Origin: an uncultured SAR86 cluster bacterium
Lineage (GTDB): Bacteria; Pseudomonadota; Gammaproteobacteria; Magnimaribacterales; Magnimaribacteraceae
DNA length: 37,825 bases
Direction: 5' to 3'
Assembly: GCA_902514295.1 (NCBI GenBank)
Contig: CABXQE010000012.1
Coordinates: 1-37,825 of the forward strand
This document shows positions 15,624 to 24,139 of this stretch, in pieces. Below the pieces are notes generated by a model that saw only the letters and a list, made by a program, of their open reading frames with translations, was not told the origin of the DNA and searched no databases. Positions within the stretch are counted from its first letter, which is position 1, and each line of letters begins with the position of its first letter. The translations under genes and the position numbers were made by a program.

Positions 15624-16550
15624 ATGAATCTATATAGGTTTTTACTAATCTTACTAATATCTTTTCCATTTTCTCTGGCTGCGCAACCAACTTTATACGG
15701 AAAGCTATGGCTAACTCTTGAATCTCAAGACACTTATGCAGGAACAGAAGTTGAATGGCAGAGTAATGCTTCTCGTGTTGGCGTTAAAGATTCATTTAAA
15801 TTTTATAAAAATACTGAATTTATTTACCAAGTAGAATATGAATTTGATCCTGTTGATGGCAAAGCCGATAAAAAGAAAGATAGAATTTTTAAACAAAGAA
15901 ATTCCTTTCTGGGCATTAAAGGGTCTTACGGCACCATCTTTATAGGAACTCACGATACTGCTGTTAAAAGATCGCCTTCTAAAATAGATCAATTTAACGA
16001 TTTGCAAGCGGATATAAAGAATATCTTGCATGGAGAAAATAGAATGCAAGATTTACTGGGTTATAAAAGCCCTATATTTGCTGGAGGTTTTACCATTACC
16101 TTAAATTCAATTAAGAAAAGCGAGAGTATTATAGACAGTCTAGGTGATGCGACTTCAGTATCAATCAATTATAAGTCAGATTCTTTATATGTTTCTTTAG
16201 CTAATGATTCAGACGTTAAAGGATATGACAACACGAGAGCATCTTTAGAAATGCCTTTTAATAAGACTAAATTAGGTTTTATATATCAAGACTCAAAAGA
16301 TCTAAGTTCAGGCACAGAAGAAGACGGTTACGTTGTCAGCGCTTCTCATGAAATAAGCAAGAATAGTACATTAAAAATTCAATTGGCTAAATCAGATATG
16401 AAACTTGATTCTGGAAAGCAGCTTTCAATAGGCTATGATTATCTTTTGAATAAAAATTTGAATTTATTTTTCTTTTTTAATGATCTAAATGAAAATACTA
16501 ATTTAAAAGAAAAGGAGATAAGTGCTATAGGTTTTGAGTATAAATTTTAA
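15624..16550 (+). CDS. Gram-negative porin (outer-membrane beta-barrel)
   Basis: The protein is 308 residues from the ATG at 15624. A TTG at 15594 would add ten residues ahead of the signal peptide and is less likely. The signal peptide is clear (a hydrophobic core ending FPFSLAA, with cleavage before QPTLYG). The mature part alternates short amphipathic strands and turns (LYGKLWLTLE at the start, GFEYKF at the end), with a C-terminal Phe as in BAM-targeted barrels. It resembles the Gram-negative porin family at somewhat reduced length. Its role is passive uptake of small solutes through the outer membrane. Its neighbour is the phosphate transport pair, so a phosphate-linked porin is conceivable, but the sequence does not show it. 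No Shine-Dalgarno sequence is seen. Confidence 0.85.
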   Translation: MNLYRFLLILLISFPFSLAAQPTLYGKLWLTLESQDTYAGTEVEWQSNASRVGVKDSFKFYKNTEFIYQVEYEFDPVDGKADKKKDRIFKQRNSFLGIKGSYGTIFIGTHDTAVKRSPSKIDQFNDLQADIKNILHGENRMQDLLGYKSPIFAGGFTITLNSIKKSESIIDSLGDATSVSINYKSDSLYVSLANDSDVKGYDNTRASLEMPFNKTKLGFIYQDSKDLSSGTEEDGYVVSASHEISKNSTLKIQLAKSDMKLDSGKQLSIGYDYLLNKNLNLFFFFNDLNENTNLKEKEISAIGFEYKF

Positions 16551-16591
16551 ATTGTCGGTTTAGAAATATAGATATATAACAAGACAATTTA
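16549..16591 (+). terminator. Inverted repeat at the porin stop codon
   Basis: A perfect inverted repeat lies across the end of the porin gene. AAATTGTC (16549-16556, beginning within the stop codon) pairs with GACAATTT (16583-16590), and one more T-A pair extends it on the outside. The 26-base loop is AT-rich, and only a short T stretch follows. It may be a weak terminator or a 3' stabilising hairpin before the DUF47-pit unit, or an operator for that unit. Confidence 0.35.
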
Positions 16592-16628
16592 TTTAGAGAT
16601 ACAATATACATATATTGAGAGGAAAAAG

Positions 16629-17306
16629 ATGAAGCCTACAGGATTTACAGACATTATTAAGAAATCACCTTTTGGGCCAATTAAGGCTCACATGGAAGTT
16701 TCTTTAAACAGTACAAAAGAACTAATAAATTTCTTAGAGTCAGCTATTGATTCAGATTGGGATAAGGCAGGTAAATCTAGACAAATAATTTCAGATTTAG
16801 AGAATGAAGCTGATTCTTTAAAAGCTGAAACGAGAAGCTTGTTAACAAAGAGTTTGTTTCTTGCTGTTCCTAGAGAAGATATCTTGGACTTAATAAGACT
16901 AGCTGACGATATACCCAATACAGTAAAAGATATATCTGGATTAATGATTGGTCGTAAGATGGAGATTCCTTCTGAGATATCTCAATCATTTCTTTCATTT
17001 GCAAAAGAGGCCTCGGAAATTGCAGATGCTGCTGGTGAGGCAGTAGATTATATAGATGAACTGTTTCAATTTTCTTTTGGAGGTAATGCAGCAACCAAGA
17101 TGCAAGAACTTATTGAAAAACTAGATATACTTGAAAATAAGAATGATCAGTCTGAAATAAGTCTTAGATCAGAACTTTTCGCAATTGAAGCAGATCTTTC
17201 TCCTGTAAATGTTATGTTTTTATATAATATAATCAATAAGATAGGAGAGCTATCTGATAGATCAGAACAAGTTGGACATAGAATTTCGTTAATAGCATCT
17301 AGGTAG
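16629..17306 (+). CDS. DUF47 family PhoU-like protein, partner of PiT transporter
   Basis: This 225-residue, largely helical, acidic protein of the DUF47/PhoU-like family (TIGR00153 type) has regularly spaced acidic helices such as SDLENEADSLKAE and RLADDIPNTVKDI. These give two copies of the E/DxxxD-type metal-binding helix pattern of PhoU. Such proteins are encoded next to PiT carriers and are thought to control phosphate uptake. Here pit follows 8 bp downstream. It has no signal peptide and is cytoplasmic. The ribosome binding site GAGAGGAAAAAG is strong. A TACAAT hexamer at 16600-16605 could be its -10 box. I looked for a Pho box and saw no convincing one. Confidence 0.88.
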   Translation: MKPTGFTDIIKKSPFGPIKAHMEVSLNSTKELINFLESAIDSDWDKAGKSRQIISDLENEADSLKAETRSLLTKSLFLAVPREDILDLIRLADDIPNTVKDISGLMIGRKMEIPSEISQSFLSFAKEASEIADAAGEAVDYIDELFQFSFGGNAATKMQELIEKLDILENKNDQSEISLRSELFAIEADLSPVNVMFLYNIINKIGELSDRSEQVGHRISLIASR

Positions 17307-17314
17307 GAGCAATA

Positions 17315-18580
17315 ATGGAAACCATAATTCTGTACGGACCTTACTTACTAATCTCAGGTTGTATCTTTGGGTTTTTTATGGCCTGGGGAATAGGGGCAAA
17401 CGACGTAGCAAATGCTATGGGAACTTCTGTTGGGGCAAGGGCTCTAACTTTAGCTCAGGCAATCTTGGTTGCTTGCATATTCGAGTTTGCTGGAGCTTAT
17501 TTAGCCGGTGGTGAAGTTACTTCAACTATTAGAAAAGGAATCATCGACCCCGGCCTATTAGAAGGCACACCTGATCTATTAGTTTTTGGAATGATGGCCT
17601 CCTTATTAGCTGCAGGAACTTGGTTATTGATTGCCTCATCAAGAGGATGGCCTGTATCTACAACTCATTCCATTGTTGGTGCAATTGTTGGTTTTGCTGC
17701 AGTAGGAATCAGTGTTGATGCGGTTAGTTGGTCAAAAGTCACATCAATTGTTTCAAGTTGGGTAGTATCGCCTTTAATGGCAGGAACCATTTCTTTCTTA
17801 ATCTTTAGAAGCGTGCAAGCATTAATTCTAAACACCGAAGACCCATTTGATAATGCTAAAAGATATGTACCAGGTTATATGTTCTTAGTAGGTTTTGTAA
17901 TTTCAATGGTAACTCTTTTGAAAGGTTTAAAGCACATAGGTTTAACTTTAAGCTTTAGTCAAAGCTTAACTTATTCTATCTTTATTGGAATAGGGATAGC
18001 TTTAATTGGAACCTATTTTTTAAGAAAGGTAGAAAATACAAGCCAAACTAAAGGCGATGTAGTTTTCGATGGAGTCGAGAAAGTTTTTGCAATACTAATG
18101 GTGTTCACTGCTTGTGCCATGGCTTTTGCACACGGATCTAATGATGTTGCAAATGCGGTAGGTCCGTTAGCTGCTATTGCGAGCGTTGTTCAGTCAGGCG
18201 GCGAAATAGCTGCCAAATCTTCTATGCCTTGGTGGATATTATTGCTTGGAGGTGCGGGTATAGTTGCTGGTCTAGCCACTCTTGGATATAAAGTAATTGA
18301 AACCGTGGGAAGAAACATTACCGAGTTAACTCCCAGTAGAGGGTTCGCGGCTGAGTTAGCTGCAGCTACAACTGTAGTATTAGCTTCTGGTACTGGTCTA
18401 CCCATATCAACAACTCATACTTTAGTCGGTGCGGTTTTAGGAGTAGGTCTAGCGAGAGGCATTTCTGCTATAGATCTTTCGGTAGTGGGTCGAATAATAA
18501 TTTCTTGGGTTGTTACTTTGCCTGTAGGAGCAGGACTCTCAATAATATTTTTCTTCGCTCTTAAAAGTATATTTAGCTAA
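17315..18580 (+). CDS. pit: PiT-family inorganic phosphate transporter
   Basis: This 421-residue polytopic inner-membrane protein has the duplicated PiT signature: GANDVANA at 27-34 and GSNDVANAVGP at 274-284. Each is followed later in its half by a PxSTTHxxVGA loop (GWPVSTTHSIVGA at 111-123 and GLPISTTHTLVGA near 358-370). It takes up phosphate, as a metal-phosphate complex with protons or Na+, at low affinity. Length and inverted-repeat layout are normal. It is cotranscribed with the DUF47 gene 8 bp upstream. TAGGAGCAATA provides the ribosome binding site. A short hairpin wraps its stop codon. Confidence 0.95.
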   Translation: METIILYGPYLLISGCIFGFFMAWGIGANDVANAMGTSVGARALTLAQAILVACIFEFAGAYLAGGEVTSTIRKGIIDPGLLEGTPDLLVFGMMASLLAAGTWLLIASSRGWPVSTTHSIVGAIVGFAAVGISVDAVSWSKVTSIVSSWVVSPLMAGTISFLIFRSVQALILNTEDPFDNAKRYVPGYMFLVGFVISMVTLLKGLKHIGLTLSFSQSLTYSIFIGIGIALIGTYFLRKVENTSQTKGDVVFDGVEKVFAILMVFTACAMAFAHGSNDVANAVGPLAAIASVVQSGGEIAAKSSMPWWILLLGGAGIVAGLATLGYKVIETVGRNITELTPSRGFAAELAAATTVVLASGTGLPISTTHTLVGAVLGVGLARGISAIDLSVVGRIIISWVVTLPVGAGLSIIFFFALKSIFS

Positions 18581-18592
18581 AGCTACTTTTTT
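18574..18592 (+). terminator. Terminator-like hairpin wrapping the pit stop codon
   Basis: TAGC (18574-18577) and GCTA (18582-18585) form a short stem whose loop TAAA contains the pit stop codon, followed by C and six T (18587-18592). The stem is only 4 bp, so the strength is doubtful, but the position and T-tract fit a factor-independent terminator. Confidence 0.35.
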
Positions 18593-18628
18593 ATAGATTT
18601 ACATCGTTAATTGTATGATTATGTCTAT

Positions 18629-19216
18629 ATGTGTGGGCGTTTTACATTACGCAATGTAGAAACTTTAAGATCTAGATACGGCGAGATAGATTTTGAACCT
18701 AGCTACAATCTTTCTCCTAACAATCAAATATTAATGCTTACGGATCAATTAAAATCAATCAATTGGTCCTTTACCCCTTATTGGGCAGATAAACCTTTTA
18801 ATTTAATAAACGCTAGAGCTGAAACCCTTAGTTCGAAGCCTTCTTTTGAAAATTCTAATAGATGTCTAATACCTGCAGATGGCTGGTATGAATGGAAGGT
18901 AGATGGTGAAGAGAAAGTACCTTACTTTCATCATGCCGATGGAGAGGTTTTCTTTTTTGCAGGAGTGTATGGCGGATATAGAGGAAAGTTAGGTTGCGCT
19001 ATCGTTACTATGGAGTCTTTGGAGACGGCTAAAGAAATTCATGAAAGAATGCCGCTTATAGTTGCAAGAAGTCATTTTAAAGAATGGCTGGCAGGAAGTG
19101 ATATTAATAGTTTTGATGAAACTTTAGTTAAAGCAATCAAGCATCATGCGGTGTCCACGTATGTAAACAATCCAACCAACAATGATCCAAAGTGTGTTTT
19201 TCCAGTTAAAGATTAA
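18629..19216 (+). CDS. yedK: SRAP/YedK-family abasic-site DNA-protein crosslink protein
   Basis: The product starts MCGRFTL. Cys2, exposed after Met removal, is the residue that forms the thiazolidine crosslink with abasic sites, so the ATG at 18629 must be the true start even though a TTG at 18611 is in frame. Other active-site residues are visible: N61 in NARAET, E88 in GWYEW and H138 in HERMPLI. They match N75, E105 and H160 of E. coli YedK as I recall them. The protein is 195 residues, somewhat shorter than the E. coli one. It shields abasic sites in single-stranded DNA during replication, in the cytoplasm. Its stop interlocks with the TetR gene stop (TTAA). Confidence 0.93.
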   Translation: MCGRFTLRNVETLRSRYGEIDFEPSYNLSPNNQILMLTDQLKSINWSFTPYWADKPFNLINARAETLSSKPSFENSNRCLIPADGWYEWKVDGEEKVPYFHHADGEVFFFAGVYGGYRGKLGCAIVTMESLETAKEIHERMPLIVARSHFKEWLAGSDINSFDETLVKAIKHHAVSTYVNNPTNNDPKCVFPVKD

Positions 19217-19770
19217 TTTGCTAAATAAGATAAACAGGCCCTTTTAGATTCACTTAAAAAAGCTGGGCTTAAGCTCTTTTCAGATTTGTAGCCACTATAA
19301 AGAGAAGATAAAAACATCTGAGTGGCTATTTGATTTTTAATGGGCTTAGTGTCGGGAGAGAGTTTTGAGATTTCTTTAGTAATCGCCGCACTTAACAAAT
19401 CTTCTGCAAACTTAGTAAAAAGAACCTCAGCAACTTCTTTATTTTGATTTACATAAATAGCAGCAACATCAATAATAATTTTGTAGTGTTCCGATATATT
19501 TGAATAATTAACATTTTCAAGGTTCTTTTTAATCAAGTTCATTAATTTCAAGCAATGTTTTTCTGACAAAGCATCAACGATTGATTCATTACTGGGGAAG
19601 AATTTGTAAATGGAAGGTCTTTTCATGCCAGAAAGCTTAGCAACGTCTTGTATGGTTAGAGAATAATTTGATTCTGACTTCAGTATGTATTCTGCAGTTT
19701 CAAGAACTTTTTCAAATCGCTTTATGCTTCTCTTTTGTTGTGGTTTTATTATTTCTGAAGAAGATTCCAT
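19213..19770 (-). CDS. TetR/AcrR-family transcriptional regulator
   Basis: The protein is 185 residues from the ATG at 19770. An in-frame TTG at 19791 would add seven residues, and neither has a Shine-Dalgarno sequence. The N-terminal third (about residues 12-60) has the TetR DNA-binding helices: RFEKVLETAEYIL, then LTIQDVAKLSGMKRPSIYKFF as the helix-turn-helix. The C-terminal ligand domain is variable and unassigned. It is divergent from the MFS transporter at 19845 across a 74-bp gap, which suggests that it represses the MFS-aminotransferase run. The inducer is unknown. Confidence 0.88.
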   Translation of the reverse strand: MESSSEIIKPQQKRSIKRFEKVLETAEYILKSESNYSLTIQDVAKLSGMKRPSIYKFFPSNESIVDALSEKHCLKLMNLIKKNLENVNYSNISEHYKIIIDVAAIYVNQNKEVAEVLFTKFAEDLLSAAITKEISKLSPDTKPIKNQIATQMFLSSLYSGYKSEKSLSPAFLSESKRACLSYLAN

Positions 19771-19844
19771 TTTTATAAGTTCATAAGCCAATTCTGATAA
19801 ATGACTATATACTTTATAAGCCAGGTACTACAGAAAAAATTAGA
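19771..19844. promoter_or_regulatory. TetR-MFS divergent promoter region
   Basis: This gap separates the TetR gene from the MFS-headed operon. It contains overlapping AT-rich promoter-like hexamers around 19806-19820 (TATATA, then TTATAA on plus; TATAGT-like on minus). This would let one repressor cover both promoters. I could not find a clean long palindrome typical of a TetR operator. Confidence 0.3.
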
Positions 19845-20981
19845 ATGAAAATTAAGGGATATTTAAATCTATTCTCAGGCATGGTCATGTTAGAACTTGG
19901 CAATTTGTCTTCAACTTTAGCGCCTTTCAATGTAGGAGTTATCTCGGATGGCTTTATAGCCTCATCTCAAGACTCAGGTCTTGTTGTATCTTTAGAGCTC
20001 TTTTTTGCAGCCATAGGAGCACTTTTTTTTGGAGCTTCGAATCTTAAAGGTCAGAAGTTAGCCTTCTTAGGTTGTTTTGTTGTAGTTGTTTGTTATTACT
20101 TGGGTTCTCTTTCAACTAGCGTATCTGAAATATTTCTTATTAAATCGATTTCGGGCTTAGGTTGTGGGATGTTGATAGCTAGCGGACACTCAATTTTGGC
20201 AGCCTCCAAAGAGCCCAACAGGACTTATGCGATGTTCACGGTTTTTGCTTCATGCACAGGAGCAACTTTAGTTTACTTTTCAAGCATTTGGATAGAGGAG
20301 GGAGGTTACGTTAAATTCTTCACTAACTTTGTTTTTATCTACGCAGCTCTTTCTTTATTTTTTTTCTTGGCTACAAAACCAGATCTATCTTTAAATAGAG
20401 AATCAAATACTAATAAGAATTCCAAACTTTATATTTTTACTTGTCTAATTCTTTCCGTGCTATTTTTTGAAGTTCCTTCTAGTGGTATTTGGGCCTTCAT
20501 GGAAAGATTTGGTGTTGAAGATTTAGGTATGAATGTTTCCCGTGTCGGTGAAGTAATTTCTATATCGATAATATTTAGTTTAATCGGACCATTGTTTGTA
20601 GGTTTGGTAGGAAATAGGCTTGGTAGAAAAATTCCTATCTTAGTTTGTCTGTTTTTATCTAACTTTTGTATTTACTTTATATTTGGAGTTGCCACAGTTG
20701 ACACTTTTTATTACGGAAATATAACTTGGAATATTATTTTTACCATAATGGTGATCTTCATTCTCGGTGCTTCTGCAGATATAGATCCATCAGGTAAATT
20801 AGGATCTTGGTTAAATGCCTGCATGCTTCTTAGTGCTTCTATTTCTCCAGCTGTATTTGGATGGATTCTATTGGATCAAAGTTTATCGGAGATTTACCCT
20901 TATTTAATGTTCTTCTTACTAGCCGCTTTTGTATGTATTTTTATTACAAAAAGAGAATTGGAGCCAATTGATAAAGTATAA
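19845..20981 (+). CDS. MFS transporter
   Basis: This 378-residue inner-membrane protein has about 11-12 hydrophobic segments. The cytoplasmic loop between helices 8 and 9 carries GNRLGRKIP, a form of the major-facilitator motif A, near residues 254-262. Each half is slightly short for the family. The direction and substrate are not evident. Divergence from a TetR regulator would suit an efflux pump, while the adjoining aminotransferase 14 bp downstream suggests a small amino acid or amine as substrate. It is the first gene of the run to 26250. Confidence 0.85.
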   Translation: MKIKGYLNLFSGMVMLELGNLSSTLAPFNVGVISDGFIASSQDSGLVVSLELFFAAIGALFFGASNLKGQKLAFLGCFVVVVCYYLGSLSTSVSEIFLIKSISGLGCGMLIASGHSILAASKEPNRTYAMFTVFASCTGATLVYFSSIWIEEGGYVKFFTNFVFIYAALSLFFFLATKPDLSLNRESNTNKNSKLYIFTCLILSVLFFEVPSSGIWAFMERFGVEDLGMNVSRVGEVISISIIFSLIGPLFVGLVGNRLGRKIPILVCLFLSNFCIYFIFGVATVDTFYYGNITWNIIFTIMVIFILGASADIDPSGKLGSWLNACMLLSASISPAVFGWILLDQSLSEIYPYLMFFLLAAFVCIFITKRELEPIDKV

Positions 20982-20995
20982 TAAGACCAAAAACT

Positions 20996-22315
20996 ATGAG
21001 TGCTCAACAAAATCTAAATTTAGAGAATTATTGGTTACCATTTACACCAAATAAAAAGTTTAAGGCAAATCCTAGACTATTAGTTTCGGCTGAAGGCATG
21101 CATTATAAAACTGATGATGGCAGACAAATCTTAGATGGTATATCTGGTCTTTGGTGCTGTAATGCTGGTCATTGCCACCCCAAAATAGTTTCGGCTGTGC
21201 AACATCAAGTAGGGGAATTGGATTACGCAACTGCTTTTAATATGTCTCATCCTAAAGCTTTTGAATTGGCAGAAAAGATAGCAGAATTAACACCCGATGG
21301 CTTGGATAGGGTATTTTTTGGAACTTCAGGTTCTGAAGCTGTTGAGACTGCTTTGAAAGTTGCTCTTGCTTATCACGCTTCAAAAGGTGATGGCCAGAAA
21401 ACAAAATTCATAGGAAGAGAGAAGGGGTACCATGGCGTTAATTTTGGAGGTATATCAGTAGGTGGCTTAACGCCTAATAGAAAGTCATTTGGTCCATTAC
21501 TTCCTGGCATAGATCACATGCCTCACACCTGGAGTCCAGAAGATATGGCTTTTACTAAAGGCCAGCCTGAATGGGGTTTACATTTAGCTGAGGATTTAGA
21601 GAAAATACTTGTTTTACAAGATCCATCTACTGTTGCTGCAGTGATCATAGAGCCTGTAACCGGTTCAGGAGGAGTAATTGTTCCTCCAGTTGGGTATTTA
21701 GAGCGAATAAGAGAGATTTGCACTAAACACGATGTGCTATTGATATTTGATGAAGTAATTACTGCTTTCGGAAGATTGGGTGATTCTTTTGCTGCAAATC
21801 GTTTTAACGTACGTCCTGATGTTATTACTATGGCTAAAGGGTTAACAAGTGCAGTAATTCCAATGAGCGCGGTTGCTTTTGATACAACCATTTACGATCA
21901 ACTTATGAAAGGTCCAGAGGCAATGATAGAACTTTTTCACGGTTACACCTACTCTGGTCACCCAGTTGCTTGCGCAGCTGGTATAGCTACTCTGGATGTT
22001 TACCAAGAAGAAGGTTTATTTGATAAAGCAAAAGAGTTAGAACCAATTTTTGAAGAAGCATTGCATAGCCTTAAAGGTCTTAATCAAGTCATAGATATTA
22101 GAAATATAGGTTTAATGGGGGCAGTTCAGTTTGGCCTTGGCAAGCTACCTGCAACTGAATTTGCAGCGAACGTGTTTCAGCATTGCTACGACAATGATGT
22201 TTTGGTCAGGTATTCGGGAGAATTCTTAGTTCTTTCTCCTTCCCTTATCGCCTCAAAAGAGCATATTTATAAAATAACTGACGCATTAAGAAACGCCATA
22301 GAAGCGAATTCTTAA
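20996..22315 (+). CDS. Class III aminotransferase, omega-amino acid (beta-alanine)--pyruvate type
   Basis: This 439-residue PLP enzyme has an N-terminus of the beta-alanine:pyruvate aminotransferase subgroup (LPFTPNKKFKANPRLLVSAE near 14-33, then GLWCCNAGH at 51-59). The phosphate-binding loop GTSGSEAVETALK is at 109-121, FDEV has D252, and the Schiff-base lysine is K281 in MAKGLTS. It moves the amino group of an omega-amino acid or amine to pyruvate, giving an aldehyde and alanine. Family length is normal. It lies between the MFS carrier (14 bp) and an alpha/beta hydrolase (10 bp), consistent with an imported or exported amine substrate. Taurine:pyruvate aminotransferase is a related alternative. 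Confidence 0.92.
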   Translation: MSAQQNLNLENYWLPFTPNKKFKANPRLLVSAEGMHYKTDDGRQILDGISGLWCCNAGHCHPKIVSAVQHQVGELDYATAFNMSHPKAFELAEKIAELTPDGLDRVFFGTSGSEAVETALKVALAYHASKGDGQKTKFIGREKGYHGVNFGGISVGGLTPNRKSFGPLLPGIDHMPHTWSPEDMAFTKGQPEWGLHLAEDLEKILVLQDPSTVAAVIIEPVTGSGGVIVPPVGYLERIREICTKHDVLLIFDEVITAFGRLGDSFAANRFNVRPDVITMAKGLTSAVIPMSAVAFDTTIYDQLMKGPEAMIELFHGYTYSGHPVACAAGIATLDVYQEEGLFDKAKELEPIFEEALHSLKGLNQVIDIRNIGLMGAVQFGLGKLPATEFAANVFQHCYDNDVLVRYSGEFLVLSPSLIASKEHIYKITDALRNAIEANS

Positions 22316-22325
22316 GGAATCATAA

Positions 22326-23186
22326 ATGAATAACCAAGAGTGGTTTAAGGAATCATTACTATTTACACCAACGGAAAACTTCGTTGAGGTAGAGGGGGCT
22401 AAGATTCATTATTTGACTTGGGGGGATACTAAAAATCCAGGTTTATTCTTTATCCACGGTTTTAGCGCCAATGCCCATTGGTGGGATTTTATAGCTCCAG
22501 CCTTTACAGAAGATTATTGCGTTGTTGCGATAGATCTTTCTGGATCAGGTGATAGTGACCATAGAGAATCTTACTCTCAAGAAATGTATGCAAAAGAAAT
22601 TAAATCAGTGTGTGATGCTATGGGTTGGCGGTCAGTAGATTTTATTGCTCACAGCATGGGTGGATCAATCTCCTTAAATGCAACTTCAATTTATCCTGAG
22701 ATATTTAAATCCTTATATTTACTCGATTCGATTGTTATTTTGCCACCTGACAAAGTAAGAAATTTTTCTTCTAATCGATCTATGATAAGAGCTGACTTCA
22801 TTTATAAAGATGAAGCATCTGCTATAGAAAGTTTTAGATTGATACCTCCTCAACCTTGCAGAAATGATTTTCTTTTAAATCATATCGCTATTAATTCATA
22901 TAAACAGACTGAAGAAGGATGGTTGCTTAAGTCGGACGGGAAGATGATGAAAACTTATCAATCCAAAGACTTAACAGAGACTTTGATGGCAATTCAATGT
23001 CCTATTTATATTGTATATGGTTTAATGAGCCAGATTTTTACGCAGGAAATTCTTGACTACACTGTTTACGTTGGAAACATACCTCCAGAAAGGGTTATAG
23101 GTGTACCAGGAACAATGCATCATTTATTTGTAGATGACCCTTTAAGCGTTATAGAAGAATTAAAGAAATTATTAGGAGATAATTAA
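22326..23186 (+). CDS. Alpha/beta-hydrolase fold protein
   Basis: This 286-residue protein has FIHGFSAN (42-49) as the oxyanion loop, DLSGSGDSD (70-78), nucleophile S110 in AHSMGG, and H265/H266 in GTMHHLFVDD. The strand-7 segment VYGLMSQIFT has Ser where the acid is often Asp, as in some MhpC- or lipase-like subgroups. It has no signal peptide. Its stop and the MoxR start share one base (TAATG). The reaction is not identifiable, and a role downstream of the aminotransferase is inference from position. Confidence 0.85.
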   Translation: MNNQEWFKESLLFTPTENFVEVEGAKIHYLTWGDTKNPGLFFIHGFSANAHWWDFIAPAFTEDYCVVAIDLSGSGDSDHRESYSQEMYAKEIKSVCDAMGWRSVDFIAHSMGGSISLNATSIYPEIFKSLYLLDSIVILPPDKVRNFSSNRSMIRADFIYKDEASAIESFRLIPPQPCRNDFLLNHIAINSYKQTEEGWLLKSDGKMMKTYQSKDLTETLMAIQCPIYIVYGLMSQIFTQEILDYTVYVGNIPPERVIGVPGTMHHLFVDDPLSVIEELKKLLGDN

Positions 23187-24139
23187 TGTCAGATGGACCT
23201 AAAAAAGCTATAAGTAAAATAACAAAAGGCTTTGCTAAACATGGTTATATTTGTAGTGACCAAATATCCACTGCTGTTTATCTAGCTTCAGAACTCGAGA
23301 AACCAATCCTAATTGAAGGACCTCCAGGTGTAGGGAAAACAGAGTTGGCCAATACGGCAGCAATGTATTTCAAGAAAGAGTTAATTCGTTTGCAGTGTTA
23401 CGAAGGTCTTGATGAATCAAAAGCTTTGTATGAATGGCGTTACGGCAAGCAGCTTTTATACACCCAAATATTAAAAGAACAAATGCAAGAAGTGCTAGAA
23501 GGAGCTAAAGGGTTGAAAGAGTCATTGGGCCGGCTAATGAAATTTGAAGATATATTCTTCTCGGAAGATTTTTTAGAAACAAGACCTTTATTAAAAGCTT
23601 TAACTTCAGATAAAGGTTCAGTTTTATTAATAGACGAGGTTGATAAATCTGATGAAGAATTTGAAGCTTTGTTGTTAGAAATATTATCTGAATTTCAGAT
23701 CTCCATTCCAGAACTTGGAGTTAGAAAGGCTAAAGTTAAACCTTTGGTTATGTTGACGAGTAACAATAGCAGGGAAATCGGTGATGCTTTAAAAAGAAGA
23801 TGTTTGCATTTATATATACCTTTTCCAGAAGCCAAATTAGAAAGGCAGATTGTCCAAGCTAGAGTCCCAGAAATATCTGAATCAATGCAAATTCAATTAG
23901 TTAATTTTGTGCAAGGTATTAGAGAATTAGACTTAAAGAAACAACCTGCAATTAGTGAAACAATAGATTGGGCAAAGACTTTAATTTTATTAAATTCAGA
24001 AGAACTAGATGCAAAACTGGCTGAAGAAACTCTTAATATACTTCTAAAACATCAACAAGATATAGAAGTTGTAAAGAAGGAAATACCTGCTCTAATTTCT
24101 AGCGCCACTGAAACTTCAGATGGAAAAAGTATTAACTGA
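23186..24139 (+). CDS. MoxR-type AAA+ ATPase
   Basis: This 317-residue AAA+ protein has Walker A GPPGVGKT at 45-52, Walker B VLLIDEVD at 146-153, sensor-1 asparagines in TSNNSRE (193-194) and the arginine pair in DALKRRC. MoxR ATPases act with VWA-domain partners as chaperones that insert metals or cofactors or activate enzyme complexes. CoxD of the CO-dehydrogenase system is one example. The VWA partner follows with a 20-bp overlap, so the two are translationally coupled. No metalloenzyme client is recognisable in the window. Its start shares one base with the preceding hydrolase stop. Confidence 0.92.
   Translation: MSDGPKKAISKITKGFAKHGYICSDQISTAVYLASELEKPILIEGPPGVGKTELANTAAMYFKKELIRLQCYEGLDESKALYEWRYGKQLLYTQILKEQMQEVLEGAKGLKESLGRLMKFEDIFFSEDFLETRPLLKALTSDKGSVLLIDEVDKSDEEFEALLLEILSEFQISIPELGVRKAKVKPLVMLTSNNSREIGDALKRRCLHLYIPFPEAKLERQIVQARVPEISESMQIQLVNFVQGIRELDLKKQPAISETIDWAKTLILLNSEELDAKLAEETLNILLKHQQDIEVVKKEIPALISSATETSDGKSIN

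Noticed and set aside
16557-16628. A Pho box ahead of the DUF47-pit unit
   Set aside because: TTGTC and GACAA sequences are present, but the tandem CTGTCAT-type spacing is not. They belong better to the inverted repeat at the porin stop.
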